Below, piece after piece: positions 1 to 9,636 of a stretch of DNA of 64,000 bases. Where the stretch lies: NCBI GenBank assembly GCA_963204915.1, contig CAUJHS010000063.1:1-64000 (forward strand). The letters run 5' to 3'. A program made the translations under genes and the position numbers. The notes beneath the pieces were generated by a model. That model did not search any database. It was not told the origin of the DNA and worked only from the letters and a program-made list of their open reading frames with translations. Within the stretch, counting starts at the first letter, position 1. Each line of letters starts with the position of its first letter. This DNA comes from Planctomycetota bacterium. Its GTDB lineage: Bacteria; Planctomycetota; Planctomycetia; Pirellulales; Pirellulaceae.

Positions 1-138
1 ACCGGGGCCATCCGCATCGGCCTTCAGCAAGATCTGCGCTCGCCGCACCTTCTGCGACGACCCCTTGAACCTCTTAACCACCTCTTCCAATGTCGCGCGT
101 TCCTGGTCCGTGAGACGGACGATATACTTCTTCTGCAT
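1..138 (-). CDS. IS630-family transposase, N-terminal fragment (cut by window edge)
   Basis: Reading leftward from an ATG at 136-138, 46 codons stay open to the window edge. The product begins MQKKYIVRLTDQERATLEEV and continues with a basic stretch containing KVRRAQILLKADADG. This is the usual N-terminal helix-turn-helix start of IS630-family transposases, with a conserved 'RRAxILLKAD' block. A strong AGGAGG Shine-Dalgarno (about 144-150 on the complement) fixes the start. The DDE catalytic domain lies outside the window, so intactness cannot be judged. IS630 elements insert at TA and duplicate it. The two MITE copies at 37.5 and 50.3 kb have the same TA signature, but I could not match their ends to this element. 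Confidence 0.75.
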   Translation of the reverse strand, partial: MQKKYIVRLTDQERATLEEVVKRFKGSSQKVRRAQILLKADADGPG

Positions 139-236
139 GGCGACCCTCCTTGGTTGCCTTAAATCATCGCCGAATCATGCTTGGCGACCAATCCCAATAT
201 CGAAAGGTGACAGAGCACTAGGTGCGGTGCGCCGCA
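139..236. other. Leader between IS fragment and nnrD
   Basis: This short spacer holds the ribosome binding site of the transposase and presumably one end of the insertion sequence. I could not define a terminal inverted repeat because the other end of the element is outside the window. Confidence 0.3.
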
Positions 237-1085
237 TCAAGAAACTTCGCGTAACGCCGCGGGGATATATTTCAGCAAGTCACTAGAGATGAGGCTGACT
301 TGCCCCAGTTCTTCGGCGGCCAGATCTCCGGCAAGCCCGTGAACGTAGACCGCCAAGCGAGCCGCGTCGTAGGGTGTCAACTTCTGACATACAAGAGCGG
401 TAATCAACCCGGTTAACACGTCGCCTGTGCCCCCGGTCGCCATCCCCGGATTGCCCGTTGTATTGAGATGCGTTCGTGCTCCGTTGGTTACTAAGGTAGG
501 ATTGCCCTTGAGGACAATGGTGACGCCGCACTGTACAGCTAATTCCACCGCGCGCTGTTGAGCCTCAGACGTATTCAGTTTCTTCTCCTGGGACAAGCGT
601 TGAAACTCGCCAGGATGCGGCGTAAGTATGCGCGGTCCACCGGGCCGGGATAATGTGTCTTCGCATTTTGCCAGTAGGTTTAGGCTATCGGCATCCAACA
701 CCATGGGCTTCGCGACCGAACGGTATAGCCACTCGACTAAGTCCTGTAGGGAATCCGTTTGCCCCAAACCTGGTCCGCACGCAATGCATGTGGCTGACTC
801 AATGGCGTCTTCTAAGGCGTTTCTCGCCCTTCCGGCGATGCGCCCGTGACTGTCGCAGGGGAGGGGCAGTGTCATATAGGAGGGTTCGAAGCTCGCGACC
901 GTGTCCAGGCATACCTCGGGCACGGCGAGTCGAACTAATCCCGCGCCGCCGCGTAAGGCCGCCATGCCGCTTAACGCGATGGCGCCTGACATTCCCCGTG
1001 AGCCCCCAATGAGCAAAGCCCTTCCAAAGTCACCCTTGTGGGCCGTTCGCTCTCGTTGAGGTAACCGTGGCAAAGGTGGGGACAT
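237..1085 (-). CDS. nnrD: ADP-dependent NAD(P)H-hydrate dehydratase
   Basis: This enzyme repairs damaged nicotinamide cofactors by ADP-driven dehydration of S-NAD(P)HX in the cytoplasm. The 282-residue product is the YjeF C-terminal, ribokinase-like domain alone. It shows an early GGSRGMSGA nucleotide-binding turn, an ACGPGLG block, LTPHPGEF in the middle, and the catalytic and anion-hole motif NPGMATGGTGDVLTG near the end. The N-terminal epimerase domain (NnrE), fused in E. coli, is absent here, so it would be a separate gene elsewhere. The ATG at 1083-1085 is the first in frame. The gene stands alone and is divergent from the downstream oxidoreductase. Confidence 0.9.
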   Translation of the reverse strand: MSPPLPRLPQRERTAHKGDFGRALLIGGSRGMSGAIALSGMAALRGGAGLVRLAVPEVCLDTVASFEPSYMTLPLPCDSHGRIAGRARNALEDAIESATCIACGPGLGQTDSLQDLVEWLYRSVAKPMVLDADSLNLLAKCEDTLSRPGGPRILTPHPGEFQRLSQEKKLNTSEAQQRAVELAVQCGVTIVLKGNPTLVTNGARTHLNTTGNPGMATGGTGDVLTGLITALVCQKLTPYDAARLAVYVHGLAGDLAAEELGQVSLISSDLLKYIPAALREVS

Positions 1086-1324
1086 GTCCGTCTCGCACTT
1101 GCAAAAGTGAATGGGCTAGGTTCAGCGACGTCGAACGTCATTTCGCCTACCGCCACTGTGGCAAAAGCGTTTCGAAGCGTCAATTGCGTTGCGTCATGGC
1201 GGCGTCGTAGGTTGGGTGTGTAGAGATGCTGCGCGTTTGGCCTTGTAGACAGCCAATTCGCTTTCGCATACGTTTGACCGCACGTTTGATTTCGGATCAA
1301 CTGCCCGAACAAAGGATCAGCGTA

Positions 1325-2320
1325 ATGAAGGCCGCTTACATTGAAGAAACGGGGCCGCCCGACAAAATCATTTACGGCGATTTGCCCATGCCAACGCCCA
1401 AAGCGAACCAAGTCCTGGTGCGGGTCAAGGTTGTGTCGGTCAATCCGATTGATACGTATATTCGCGGCGGAATGATCGCCGCGGAATTGCCCAAACCGTT
1501 TATCCTCGGTTGCGATGCAGCCGGTGTTGTCGAGGCGGTGGGCGCGCAGGTAACACGGTTCAAGAAAGGAGACCGGGTTTGGACCACGAACCAGGGGCTT
1601 CTCGGACGGCAAGGGACATTCGCCGAATTCTGTGCGATCGATTCCGACTGGGTTTACGCGACTCCCGATAACGTTGATGACCATACTGTCGCCGCGTGCG
1701 CCTTGGTCGGCGTTACGGCGCATCTGGGATTGGTGCGAAACGCGCGATTGCAATCAGGAGAATCGATCTTCGTGCACGGAGGAACGGGCGGCGTGGGTTC
1801 GATGGTTGTACAGATGGCCAAGGCGATTGGCGCTCGGGTATTGACCACCGGCGGATCCGACGAGAAATGCGCCCGCGCGAAAGCGCTTGGTGCGGATGAG
1901 GTCGTGAACTATAAAACGCAGGACGAGGACGCCGCTCTGAAATCGTTCGCGCCTCCGGGCGTGAATGTCTATTGGGAAACGCTGCGCGAGCCCAACTTCG
2001 AGAAAATTGTCGCTGCATTGGCTGAACGCGGGCGTATCGTACTCATGGCGGGCCGTGACGCCAAACCCGTGTTTCCTGTGGGGCCATTCTACGTCAAACA
2101 GTGTTCGATGTTTGGCGTCGTCATGTTTAAGGCAAAGCCTGAGGAAATGCGAGCTAGCGCCGACGAAATGAACCGATGGATGGCCGAGGGCAAACTCAAG
2201 GCGCAAATTGCGAAAGTGTTGCCGTTGTCGCAAGCGGCCGAGGCGCATCGCTTGCAAGAGGCCAGCACCGTTCACAAGACCGGAGAACTGGCCGGAAAGA
2301 TTGTGCTAACGGTGGATTAA
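1325..2320 (+). CDS. NADPH:quinone oxidoreductase (zeta-crystallin-type MDR)
   Basis: The 331-residue product is a zinc-free medium-chain dehydrogenase/reductase. It has the N-terminal GroES-like half (VNPIDTYIRGG, LGCDAAGVVEAVG, KKGDRVW) and a Rossmann half with the NADPH-binding turn FVHGGTGGVGSMVVQMAK. The family reduces quinones or enones with NADPH; the true substrate is unknown. No structural-zinc cysteine cluster is visible, which fits the quinone reductase branch. I chose the ATG at 1325 because an AAGGA ribosome binding site lies 8 bases upstream and the product then starts MKAAYIEE, as family members do. An in-frame upstream start at 1226 would add 33 atypical residues. Confidence 0.88.
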   Translation: MKAAYIEETGPPDKIIYGDLPMPTPKANQVLVRVKVVSVNPIDTYIRGGMIAAELPKPFILGCDAAGVVEAVGAQVTRFKKGDRVWTTNQGLLGRQGTFAEFCAIDSDWVYATPDNVDDHTVAACALVGVTAHLGLVRNARLQSGESIFVHGGTGGVGSMVVQMAKAIGARVLTTGGSDEKCARAKALGADEVVNYKTQDEDAALKSFAPPGVNVYWETLREPNFEKIVAALAERGRIVLMAGRDAKPVFPVGPFYVKQCSMFGVVMFKAKPEEMRASADEMNRWMAEGKLKAQIAKVLPLSQAAEAHRLQEASTVHKTGELAGKIVLTVD

Positions 2321-2347
2321 GTCGTTTTTGATTGGACCTTGATCGGG

Positions 2348-2376
2348 GCGATGCCGGTCGATCTGTCCGGCATCGC
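2348..2376. terminator. Hairpin between convergent genes
   Basis: GCGATGCCGG (2348-2357) and CCGGCATCGC (2367-2376) form a perfect 10-bp stem with a 9-base loop. It lies between the ends of the quinone reductase and the minus-strand SHD1 gene. There is no T-tract, so it could be a factor-dependent or bidirectional terminator, or only an mRNA 3'-end stabiliser. Confidence 0.5.
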
Positions 2377-2468
2377 TACCTAAATAACTTTCGGAATAGC
2401 AAACCGATTTTGCAAACGAATTGTTCGTTGTCAGTTCAAGACGTACACGTAAATTCCGATCCATGGGG

Positions 2469-4772
2469 TTAGTTGGAAACGATTCCCTGAACCGACAGTT
2501 GCGACTTGCCAAAACCTCCCAGGAATTGCGGCCGGACAATTTGTCGTGGAATTCCCAGATTATCGAAAAACTCGGGATAGGGTTTTTCCGTTTCGGCGGC
2601 CGCTTGTTGGAGTGATTGCCCCTCTCTGGCGACCAAGACTCCTGATGGCCCGGTTTCCGTTTGGCGAAGCCAACTCTCTGCCCCATCGATTTGAATTACC
2701 ACCGTGTGGATGAGGGGTTGATAGGTGACCGTGGTCGTTGGTCCGTTGAGTCCCGCGCCTTGCTGATACGATTGCGACTTTGGCGCGCCGCGCGTGATTG
2801 ATGCTATGAGTTTCGCGGGCGCGGCTGAGTTGACTTTCCAGCCGTTCGCCGCAATCTGTTTTTCCAAAGAACGACGCACCCGATCACCGTCCGCGCCGCC
2901 GATGTTAATCTGAAGACTGACTTCACGGCCAGGAGCCAAACCAAACAATTGTGTTTTGTCAACGTTATTCAAGGCCTGTGTCGCTTCGGGATGGGGAAGC
3001 GTAACTACGCATAACGTGGGAATGCGACTCGACCCCGGTAAGATGTCTCTCGCGATGTAGGCTACGTGTCCGGCAAAAGATTGCAGGATAAACGTTGAGC
3101 CAATCGACCGGAGTGTATAGTCCCAAATCGTGCAGCCAGCCTCGAGATCGACGAGATACTTTTGCCCCACTAAAATGTGACTATCGCTTGTCCAAAGCAG
3201 GCCGTTGTCGCCAACGACGGACCCCGGAGGCAAGACGCCCTGGTATTTCGATTCGCCCGTACTGAGATCGTAAACCCGGAGGTCACGATCATTGTATGTG
3301 AACGCGAGTTGCGCCCCGTCTGGAGAGAACTCTATGTGGTGCAGAGGCAACCATCCCGTATCCCAGAAGCCTGCCTGTTGACCAGTCGAGAGGTCGACAA
3401 CTGCAATACCGTTTTCGCCGTACATGGCCAAATAGCGACCGCCGGGGCTGACCGCGGCAACTTCGGCCTTCCAGAGTTTTTCAACTCGACGTTTTTCTAA
3501 ATCCCAAAGCACGATTTCGTCGTTGCCCGTCAAGAAGACAGCTCGCCCAGCTCCCGCGAGATGGGCGTCTTCAAACGTTTTGGAGAATGGGTTCGGATCA
3601 TCGTTTTGCAGAACCAAGGCATATACGGGTTGCGGGGACTCCTCCACCTTGGGCCATTTCCAAACGACGAGTCGTTTGTTGTCTCGCGGTTCATAGGTCA
3701 ATAGCCAACCATTCGTAGCGTCGCACGCGAAAAATGCATGTCCGCCCGGGAGGGCAGCGTCTTTGGTTACTCGCTTTTCCGCGACGTTGCACCATGCGAG
3801 CTGTGTCGAAGGAGATTTGCCGGGCGGTTGATTGACGATCGATGCGATGATCGTCGTTTCATTGATTGGCGCTATGCTTGCCAAACTTTCAAAGGTGGAT
3901 AAATCGCGTAGGGGAGTAGCGCCGGTCGCGAGTGTAGAAAGTTTCGCCGGATCTGGCGCTAAGCCTTTGGGAGGCGCCAGTTTTTCCAAAGCTGTGACCG
4001 TTGAGGAGTCGATGCTGCACGCCACGGTCTCTACTTGGAGTTCACCCGAGTCGGCGGCTGGCGTTTGGCTTGAACCGGGCACGCTCGCCATCCCCGGCGT
4101 TCCCGACGGTGCAGGGTCGCCGGGTTTGCGAATTCGATCTGATGCGACCCATTCGTCGAACGCGTCGGAGTAATCGTCGTAGTGGATGAGCCATCGCTGT
4201 CCCTCCGCTCGCACCACCGTTGCGGGCCACCATCGTCGACTTTGGAGCACTTCCACCTTTTGTCCCGCTTGGAACGAAACGCTTCCCGTCGATTGATTTT
4301 GAGGGTCTGGCGCCGTAGCGAGAAATTCAACGTCTGCCTGGCTCAGCTTCGAAATCGGTACACTAATTTCCACCCCATCCGTTTTGCGAAGCTTGATATT
4401 CGCGCCTTGCTTCGCCACCAGCACGGCCTCGATTTTAAATTGGCCTGTTGCATCGGACCAAATTCGCAATTGACCGCTCGGAGACGCTGCTTCCGCACCT
4501 CCCAATGTGGAAGCGGACGCGCTGGGTTGGGAAGGTAATCGCACCTGCCCAAGCGTAACAACACCAACTTGGGGCCGCCCGCCTTGCTTAATGCGGACTT
4601 GCACCGACTGACCATCGGGCATAATCCGCGTAACCTCGCCTTCCACCCAGCGACCACGCACGCTGACTTCAACGTTTTGTCCCACTCGCAATCGCTCTTG
4701 CGCTGCACTTATCGACGCACACAAAAAGATCGCTAGGAATAGCCCGATACGAAACTCTTGAACCAAGCCCAT
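2469..4772 (-). CDS. Secreted SHD1/Tudor-like protein with WD-type propeller
   Basis: The product is 767 residues when started at the ATG 4770-4772, which gives a clean signal peptide (residues 1-24, ending CASISAAQ). A longer open frame to 4961 adds a non-signal-like leader and was rejected. Domains in order: a small Tudor/SH3-like segment (about 28-78, GQNVEVSVRGRWVEGEV); an SHD1 domain (about 104-152, ending VPISKLSQADVEFL); a second Tudor/Agenet-like segment (about 165-217, WWPATVVRAEGQRWLIHYDD); then a beta-propeller with blades such as HIEFSPDGAQLAFTYNDRD. A separate C-terminal domain begins near IGGADGDRVRRSLEKQI. SHD1 is a peptide-binding fold known from yeast Sla1 and common in planctomycetes. 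The function is unknown; an exported binding or scaffold protein is my inference. Confidence 0.75.
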   Translation of the reverse strand: MGLVQEFRIGLFLAIFLCASISAAQERLRVGQNVEVSVRGRWVEGEVTRIMPDGQSVQVRIKQGGRPQVGVVTLGQVRLPSQPSASASTLGGAEAASPSGQLRIWSDATGQFKIEAVLVAKQGANIKLRKTDGVEISVPISKLSQADVEFLATAPDPQNQSTGSVSFQAGQKVEVLQSRRWWPATVVRAEGQRWLIHYDDYSDAFDEWVASDRIRKPGDPAPSGTPGMASVPGSSQTPAADSGELQVETVACSIDSSTVTALEKLAPPKGLAPDPAKLSTLATGATPLRDLSTFESLASIAPINETTIIASIVNQPPGKSPSTQLAWCNVAEKRVTKDAALPGGHAFFACDATNGWLLTYEPRDNKRLVVWKWPKVEESPQPVYALVLQNDDPNPFSKTFEDAHLAGAGRAVFLTGNDEIVLWDLEKRRVEKLWKAEVAAVSPGGRYLAMYGENGIAVVDLSTGQQAGFWDTGWLPLHHIEFSPDGAQLAFTYNDRDLRVYDLSTGESKYQGVLPPGSVVGDNGLLWTSDSHILVGQKYLVDLEAGCTIWDYTLRSIGSTFILQSFAGHVAYIARDILPGSSRIPTLCVVTLPHPEATQALNNVDKTQLFGLAPGREVSLQINIGGADGDRVRRSLEKQIAANGWKVNSAAPAKLIASITRGAPKSQSYQQGAGLNGPTTTVTYQPLIHTVVIQIDGAESWLRQTETGPSGVLVAREGQSLQQAAAETEKPYPEFFDNLGIPRQIVRPQFLGGFGKSQLSVQGIVSN

Positions 4773-4807
4773 GATGAACTCCGACAACCCCCTAACCCTC
4801 GCAGGAA

Positions 4808-4829
4808 ACGCCTGACAAACCTCAGGCGT
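4808..4829. promoter_or_regulatory. Inverted repeat upstream of SHD1 gene
   Basis: ACGCCTGA and TCAGGCGT form perfect 8-bp arms around CAAACC, in the 220-base divergent spacer and 36 bases upstream of the SHD1 start. It could be an operator or a leader hairpin. No clear -10/-35 pair was seen beside it. Confidence 0.35.
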
Positions 4830-4992
4830 AGAAAAAACGACAAGTGTAGAGGATAGGTTACCTGAAACGCGCGGGCGGGAAAAGAGTTTTTTGGATTCGT
4901 AGTCGACAATTCGGCAGAATTCCGGCAACTTTACAGCGACGGGGCGTTCGGCCATACTCACAACTTCTCCCGCCTTTCAGGAGCAGTCTTGT

Positions 4993-7980
4993 ATGCGAAA
5001 TTGCGTGGCGTACATCGCGATCATCTTCGGCGCGTTCAGTTTTGTTCTTGTATCCCAAGTTCGCTCGGACGATGTGATCCCTCATCATCAGACGAAACCC
5101 CCAGGGCCCGCACTTTCGCCCCAAGAAGCGATCGAGAAAATGGATGTGCCCGAAGGTTTCACCGTTGAGCTTGTTGCGGCGGAGCCCGACATTCAGAACC
5201 CCGTGGCGATGACCTTTGACGATAAAGGCCGCATTTGGGTGACCGAGAGCTTTGAGTACCCGCGGACCGAACCAGGGCCCGGACGAGATCGTGTCAAAGT
5301 GCTCGAAGACACCGATCAAGACGGACGGGTTGACAAAGTAACCGTCTTTGCAGAAGGACTTAATATTCCCTCGGGCATTGCCGTAGGTCATGGTGGCGTA
5401 TGGGTGGCGAACGCTCCAGACATACTGTTCCTGCAAGACACCAACGGGGATCTTAAGGCCGACAAAACCGAAGTCGTCGTCACTGGTTTTGGCCGCACCG
5501 ATACCCACGAATTGCCAAATTCACTGACTTGGGGACCTGATGGTTGGCTGTACGGTCTGAACGGTGTGTTCAACTTCTGCCACGTTAAACACAAGGGCAA
5601 AGAGTACGAGTTTACCTGTGCGCTGTTTCGCATTCACCCGAAAACACGCGACTTTGAGCTATTCGCGGAAGGTACGAGCAACCCTTGGGGCATTGCGTGG
5701 GACCCCGAAGGCAGCGCGTTTCTCAGCGCTTGCGTGATCGATCATCTTTGGCACTTGACCGAAACAGGCTACTATCATCGCCAGGGCGGGCCTTACCCCC
5801 CGTTCACCTGGAAGATCGATTCCATTGTCGATCACAAACACCAAATGGCCGCGTATTGCGGCATCCACTATTTTGATAGCGACGCGTATCCGGAAAAATT
5901 CCGCGATCGCCTGTACATGGGCAACATCCACGGCAATTGCATCAACGTCGACAAGCTCCGGAGAGACGGCTCAACGTACTTTGCGACGGGCGAACCCGAT
6001 TTCCTCTCCGCCAACGATGCGTGGTTCATGCCCGTTGTTCAAAAGACCGGCCCTGATGGATGTTTGTATGTTCTGGATTGGTACGATCGGTACCACTGCT
6101 ATCAAGACGCGCGACGCGATCCCGAAGGAATTGATCGTGGCCGAGGTCGCCTCTATCGCGTTCGCTACCAAGAAACACCGCGCGCTCCAAAGTTCGATTT
6201 AGCATCGGAAAGCGATGACCGGTTAATCGAGCGGCTTCATAGCGGCAACGTTTACTACCGAGACATCGCCCAACGACTCTTGACCGAACGTAATCAAGAC
6301 GACACGCGTCGAAAGCTCGAACAACTCGTACTGAGCGAAGCTCCGCGCAAGACGCGTCTCCATGCACTTTGGGCCATGGCGGGGACAGGCTCCTTGAGTC
6401 CCGAGTTTCATGAGAAACTGCTGGCGCATTCCGATGCAAGTTTTCGCGCCTGGGGAGTTCGCATGGCCGGTAACATGGGCCAAATCGCGGATACGCTTCG
6501 CCAGCGCATTGTGCAAATGACCGGCGATTCCTCGCCGGACGTTCAATTACAGGTCGCAATCGCCGCACGAAAGATCTCGGGCGTTGACGCCTTGCCCCTG
6601 TTGATCGACGTGTTATCGCGATGCGGAACGGATCCGTTAATCCCGCACATTGTTTGGCATAACGCGCATCCGATGATCGAACGTGATCCCATGCATTTTG
6701 TCCATTTGTTGACGCAGAAGGACTTTTTGGCCCGCCCTGGCGTTGCGCGAATGACGCCCCTGGCCGTTGATCGAATGCTCGCGATCAAGAACGCCGACCC
6801 CGCCGCCGCTGGTGCGTTTTTTGCTGCCTTGCTCATCGAAGACGCGGCTGATCAAACGACTGTTTCGCAGTGCCTGCAAACCCTGGCGCAGCGGATTCGC
6901 ACCGGAGAGGTTGCGGGTGAAAAGTTGGCGGCGCTCTCCGAGCACCTCAAAGATTCTCTTGGGAGCATCATACAGAATGAGAAGAACGATGAAGGCGCGT
7001 TTCAGGCCGCGCTGGTGGCCGCTGCGTGGGGCGATCCGGTGGCGCAAGAACGTTTGCGCATGAGGGTCGTGACCGACAAAAATCCGGCGGTACGACTGGC
7101 GGCCCTTGAGTCGCTGATCGCAGGCGGCGACGAGGAAGCTCTTACGCTCGCCCTTTGCGTCTTGACGGATCCGAAAAACTCATCGCGCGAACTTCAAGCG
7201 GGCGTGCTCGGCTCGCTCGGCCGACTTGACGATTCGCGCGTCGGCAAGATGGTGGCAAGCGCCTACGAACGACTTGACGCGGAACAGAAACCGAAGGCCA
7301 TTGAACTGATGACACAACGCGCAGCATGGAGCAAAGATTTGCTCGAAAGCATTGGCAAGGGTGCTATTCCGACAACCGCATTGAACGCCAACCAGGTCCG
7401 ACGCATGCTCGATAGCGGCGACGCCAAACTCGTCGCGGCCGTGCAACGCCACTGGGGCACGCTTCGTACCGAACGCGATCCGAAGCGCGAGGAAATCATC
7501 ACACAAATGCGCGGCTTCCTGCGCGCTACGCCAGGCGATCCGCACCGCGGACGTGAAGCGTTTATGAAGGTTTGCGGCCAATGCCACAAGATTTATGGTC
7601 AAGGACAAGAGGTTGGTCCCGACATCACAAGCAACGGGCGCGGAAACTTCGAGCAATTGTTGTCGAATGTGTTTGACCCCAGCTTGGTGATCGGGGCCGC
7701 TTACCAAGCACAAACCGTAATCACAAACGATGGCCGCGTGCTTTCTGGATTGTTAGTGGAAGACAGCCCGGTGCGTGTGGTGTTGAAAACCCAAGGTGGG
7801 AAGCTGGAGACCATTCCGCGCGACGATGTCGAGGAAATGCGCATCAGCAAGCTTTCCTTGATGCCGGAAGGTTTGGAAAGCCAGCTTAAACCCGAAGAAA
7901 TTGCCGACTTATTCTCGTTCCTTGTGCTGGACCGTCCACCGGAAGACCCCAACGCGGCTTTAATTCCCGGAGTCAAGTAA
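4993..7980 (+). CDS. PVC-type heme-binding CxxCH protein with dehydrogenase-like propeller
   Basis: This is a 995-residue exported protein of the planctomycete 'membrane-bound dehydrogenase plus heme-binding domain' class. It has a signal peptide (1 to about 25), a six-bladed propeller of sugar-dehydrogenase type (about 45-400, with blocks such as GLNIPSGIAVGHGGVWVANA and SNPWGIAWDPEG), a HEAT-like helical middle (about 410-830), and a C-terminal c-type heme domain. The heme site is CGQCH at residues 861-865, followed by GPDIT and the distal region around MPEGLESQL. These proteins are thought to oxidise carbohydrates or alcohols in the periplasm and pass electrons to heme; the substrate is unknown. 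AGGAG lies 9 bases before the ATG. The stop overlaps the start of the next gene by one base, so the two are co-translated. Confidence 0.88.
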   Translation: MRNCVAYIAIIFGAFSFVLVSQVRSDDVIPHHQTKPPGPALSPQEAIEKMDVPEGFTVELVAAEPDIQNPVAMTFDDKGRIWVTESFEYPRTEPGPGRDRVKVLEDTDQDGRVDKVTVFAEGLNIPSGIAVGHGGVWVANAPDILFLQDTNGDLKADKTEVVVTGFGRTDTHELPNSLTWGPDGWLYGLNGVFNFCHVKHKGKEYEFTCALFRIHPKTRDFELFAEGTSNPWGIAWDPEGSAFLSACVIDHLWHLTETGYYHRQGGPYPPFTWKIDSIVDHKHQMAAYCGIHYFDSDAYPEKFRDRLYMGNIHGNCINVDKLRRDGSTYFATGEPDFLSANDAWFMPVVQKTGPDGCLYVLDWYDRYHCYQDARRDPEGIDRGRGRLYRVRYQETPRAPKFDLASESDDRLIERLHSGNVYYRDIAQRLLTERNQDDTRRKLEQLVLSEAPRKTRLHALWAMAGTGSLSPEFHEKLLAHSDASFRAWGVRMAGNMGQIADTLRQRIVQMTGDSSPDVQLQVAIAARKISGVDALPLLIDVLSRCGTDPLIPHIVWHNAHPMIERDPMHFVHLLTQKDFLARPGVARMTPLAVDRMLAIKNADPAAAGAFFAALLIEDAADQTTVSQCLQTLAQRIRTGEVAGEKLAALSEHLKDSLGSIIQNEKNDEGAFQAALVAAAWGDPVAQERLRMRVVTDKNPAVRLAALESLIAGGDEEALTLALCVLTDPKNSSRELQAGVLGSLGRLDDSRVGKMVASAYERLDAEQKPKAIELMTQRAAWSKDLLESIGKGAIPTTALNANQVRRMLDSGDAKLVAAVQRHWGTLRTERDPKREEIITQMRGFLRATPGDPHRGREAFMKVCGQCHKIYGQGQEVGPDITSNGRGNFEQLLSNVFDPSLVIGAAYQAQTVITNDGRVLSGLLVEDSPVRVVLKTQGGKLETIPRDDVEEMRISKLSLMPEGLESQLKPEEIADLFSFLVLDRPPEDPNAALIPGVK

Positions 7981-9545
7981 TGCGAGGCCGTCAGGGACGC
8001 GCGACTCGCGGGTCGTCCGATGCTACAACGTCCGTCGGAATCGGCAAAGTCTATCTAGTCGGCGCGGGACCGGGAGATCCCGACCTCATCACGCTCCGCG
8101 GCGTTGAATGCTTGCGACGGGCGGATGTGGTGCTGTACGACCATTTAGCCAATTCTCGCATTCTCGCCAACGCTCCGTCGAATGCCGAATTGGTATGTGT
8201 GGGTAAACACGGGAAGTCGCATCTTTGGTCTCAAGAAGAGATTAACGCGCGCGTGCTGGCCGAGGCGCGTCAAGGAAAAACGGTGGTTCGGCTCAAAGGC
8301 GGCGACTCGACGGTGTTCGCCCGCATTGCCGAAGAAACCGAATCGCTTTTGCACGCGGAGACTCCTTTTGAGATCGTGCCTGGCATTACGGCGGCGTTGG
8401 CGGCAGGAGCGTACGCCGGCATACCCATTACCCATCGAGACTTTGCCTCCGCCGCAGCGCTAGTGACGGGGCAAGAACATCCCGCCAAGGAAGGCTCAGC
8501 ATTAGACTGGAGCGCGCTGGCGCGGTTTCCAGGCACCTTGGTCTTTTACATGGGCGTGACAACGGCGCGTCGTTGGACGGAGGAGCTCATCAAGCATGGA
8601 AAGCCGGCGGCCACGCCGGCCGCCATTGTTCGGCGTTGCAGCCTGCCCGATCAATTAACGATTCGCTGCACTTTGGCCGACGTGGCTGAGAACGTCGAAG
8701 CCAAAGATGGCGGACCATTGCGTCCGCCGGCGGTGGTGATTGTCGGCGAGGTCGCATCGCTGTCGCCCGCCCTCTCTTGGTTCGAGCAGCGACCGCTTTT
8801 TGGTCTGACGATTTTGGTCACTCGTCCGCACCAACCCGAAGATCCACTGGAGCATGGTTTGCGTGAATTAGGCGCTGAGGTGCTGCATCAACCCGTCATC
8901 AAGATTTCCGATCCTCCGGCGTGGGACCCTGTCGACGACGCCATTCGACGTGTTGGTAGCTTCGATTGGCTCGTATTCACGAGCGCTAACGGGGTGCGAT
9001 ACTTCCTGAATCGCATCTTCACGTTGGGACTTGACGTACGAGTTTTGGGCAACGTTAAGCTTGCCGTAATTGGGCCAGGTACGGCGCACGTATTGAACGA
9101 ATACCATTTACGCGCAGACTGCCAACCCGATCGGTACGATGCGGAGGCTCTCGCGGAGCGACTCGCGCCAACGGCGCGCAGTCAACGATTTCTCTATGCC
9201 CGCGCCAGTCGAGGACGAGATACGCTGCCGTGCATGTTGCGCAACGCCGGCGCCGAGGTTGAAGAGGTCGTCGTCTACTCGAACGCGGATGTCAATGAAC
9301 CCGATGCGGAAATCACGGCGCGTCTCGCTGCAGGAGAGATTCACTGGACAACCGCTACGAGTAGCGCAATCGCTCGAAGTTTGGCAGCCATGTTTGGCGA
9401 AGCGCTCTCAAAAACCCGCATCGTGAGTATCAGTCCTCTAACTTCCAGCGCATTACGGGAATGCGGATGGGAACCTGCTGCGGAAGCTGTGGACTATACG
9501 ATGGACGGCGTGATCGCAGCACTGCGGAACGCGGTTGTGCGTTAA
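7980..9545 (+). CDS. cobA-hemD: Fused uroporphyrinogen-III C-methyltransferase / uroporphyrinogen-III synthase
   Basis: The 521-residue bifunctional enzyme has an N-terminal SAM-dependent methyltransferase (about 18-265: YLVGAGPGDPDLITLRG, VVRLKGGDSTVFAR, VPGITAALAAGAYAGIPITH) that makes precorrin-2. Its C-terminal HemD domain (about 270-515: TILVTRPHQ, DWLVFTSANGVRYFL, FLYARASRGRDTLP) closes hydroxymethylbilane to uroporphyrinogen III. Both activities sit at the branch point to siroheme, cobalamin and heme. This fusion order is known in Firmicutes, planctomycetes and others. The start overlaps the preceding stop as TAATG, with GGAG upstream. Its coupling to a heme-dependent protein may be meaningful. 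Confidence 0.92.
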   Translation: MRGRQGRATRGSSDATTSVGIGKVYLVGAGPGDPDLITLRGVECLRRADVVLYDHLANSRILANAPSNAELVCVGKHGKSHLWSQEEINARVLAEARQGKTVVRLKGGDSTVFARIAEETESLLHAETPFEIVPGITAALAAGAYAGIPITHRDFASAAALVTGQEHPAKEGSALDWSALARFPGTLVFYMGVTTARRWTEELIKHGKPAATPAAIVRRCSLPDQLTIRCTLADVAENVEAKDGGPLRPPAVVIVGEVASLSPALSWFEQRPLFGLTILVTRPHQPEDPLEHGLRELGAEVLHQPVIKISDPPAWDPVDDAIRRVGSFDWLVFTSANGVRYFLNRIFTLGLDVRVLGNVKLAVIGPGTAHVLNEYHLRADCQPDRYDAEALAERLAPTARSQRFLYARASRGRDTLPCMLRNAGAEVEEVVVYSNADVNEPDAEITARLAAGEIHWTTATSSAIARSLAAMFGEALSKTRIVSISPLTSSALRECGWEPAAEAVDYTMDGVIAALRNAVVR

Positions 9546-9636
9546 GTCGTCAGAATATTCCGCTGACGATCCAACACGAATTTGGCGATGAGATTCATCT
9601 GCCTTGCGTGTCGCAATCTTGCGAAACCGACGGTGC

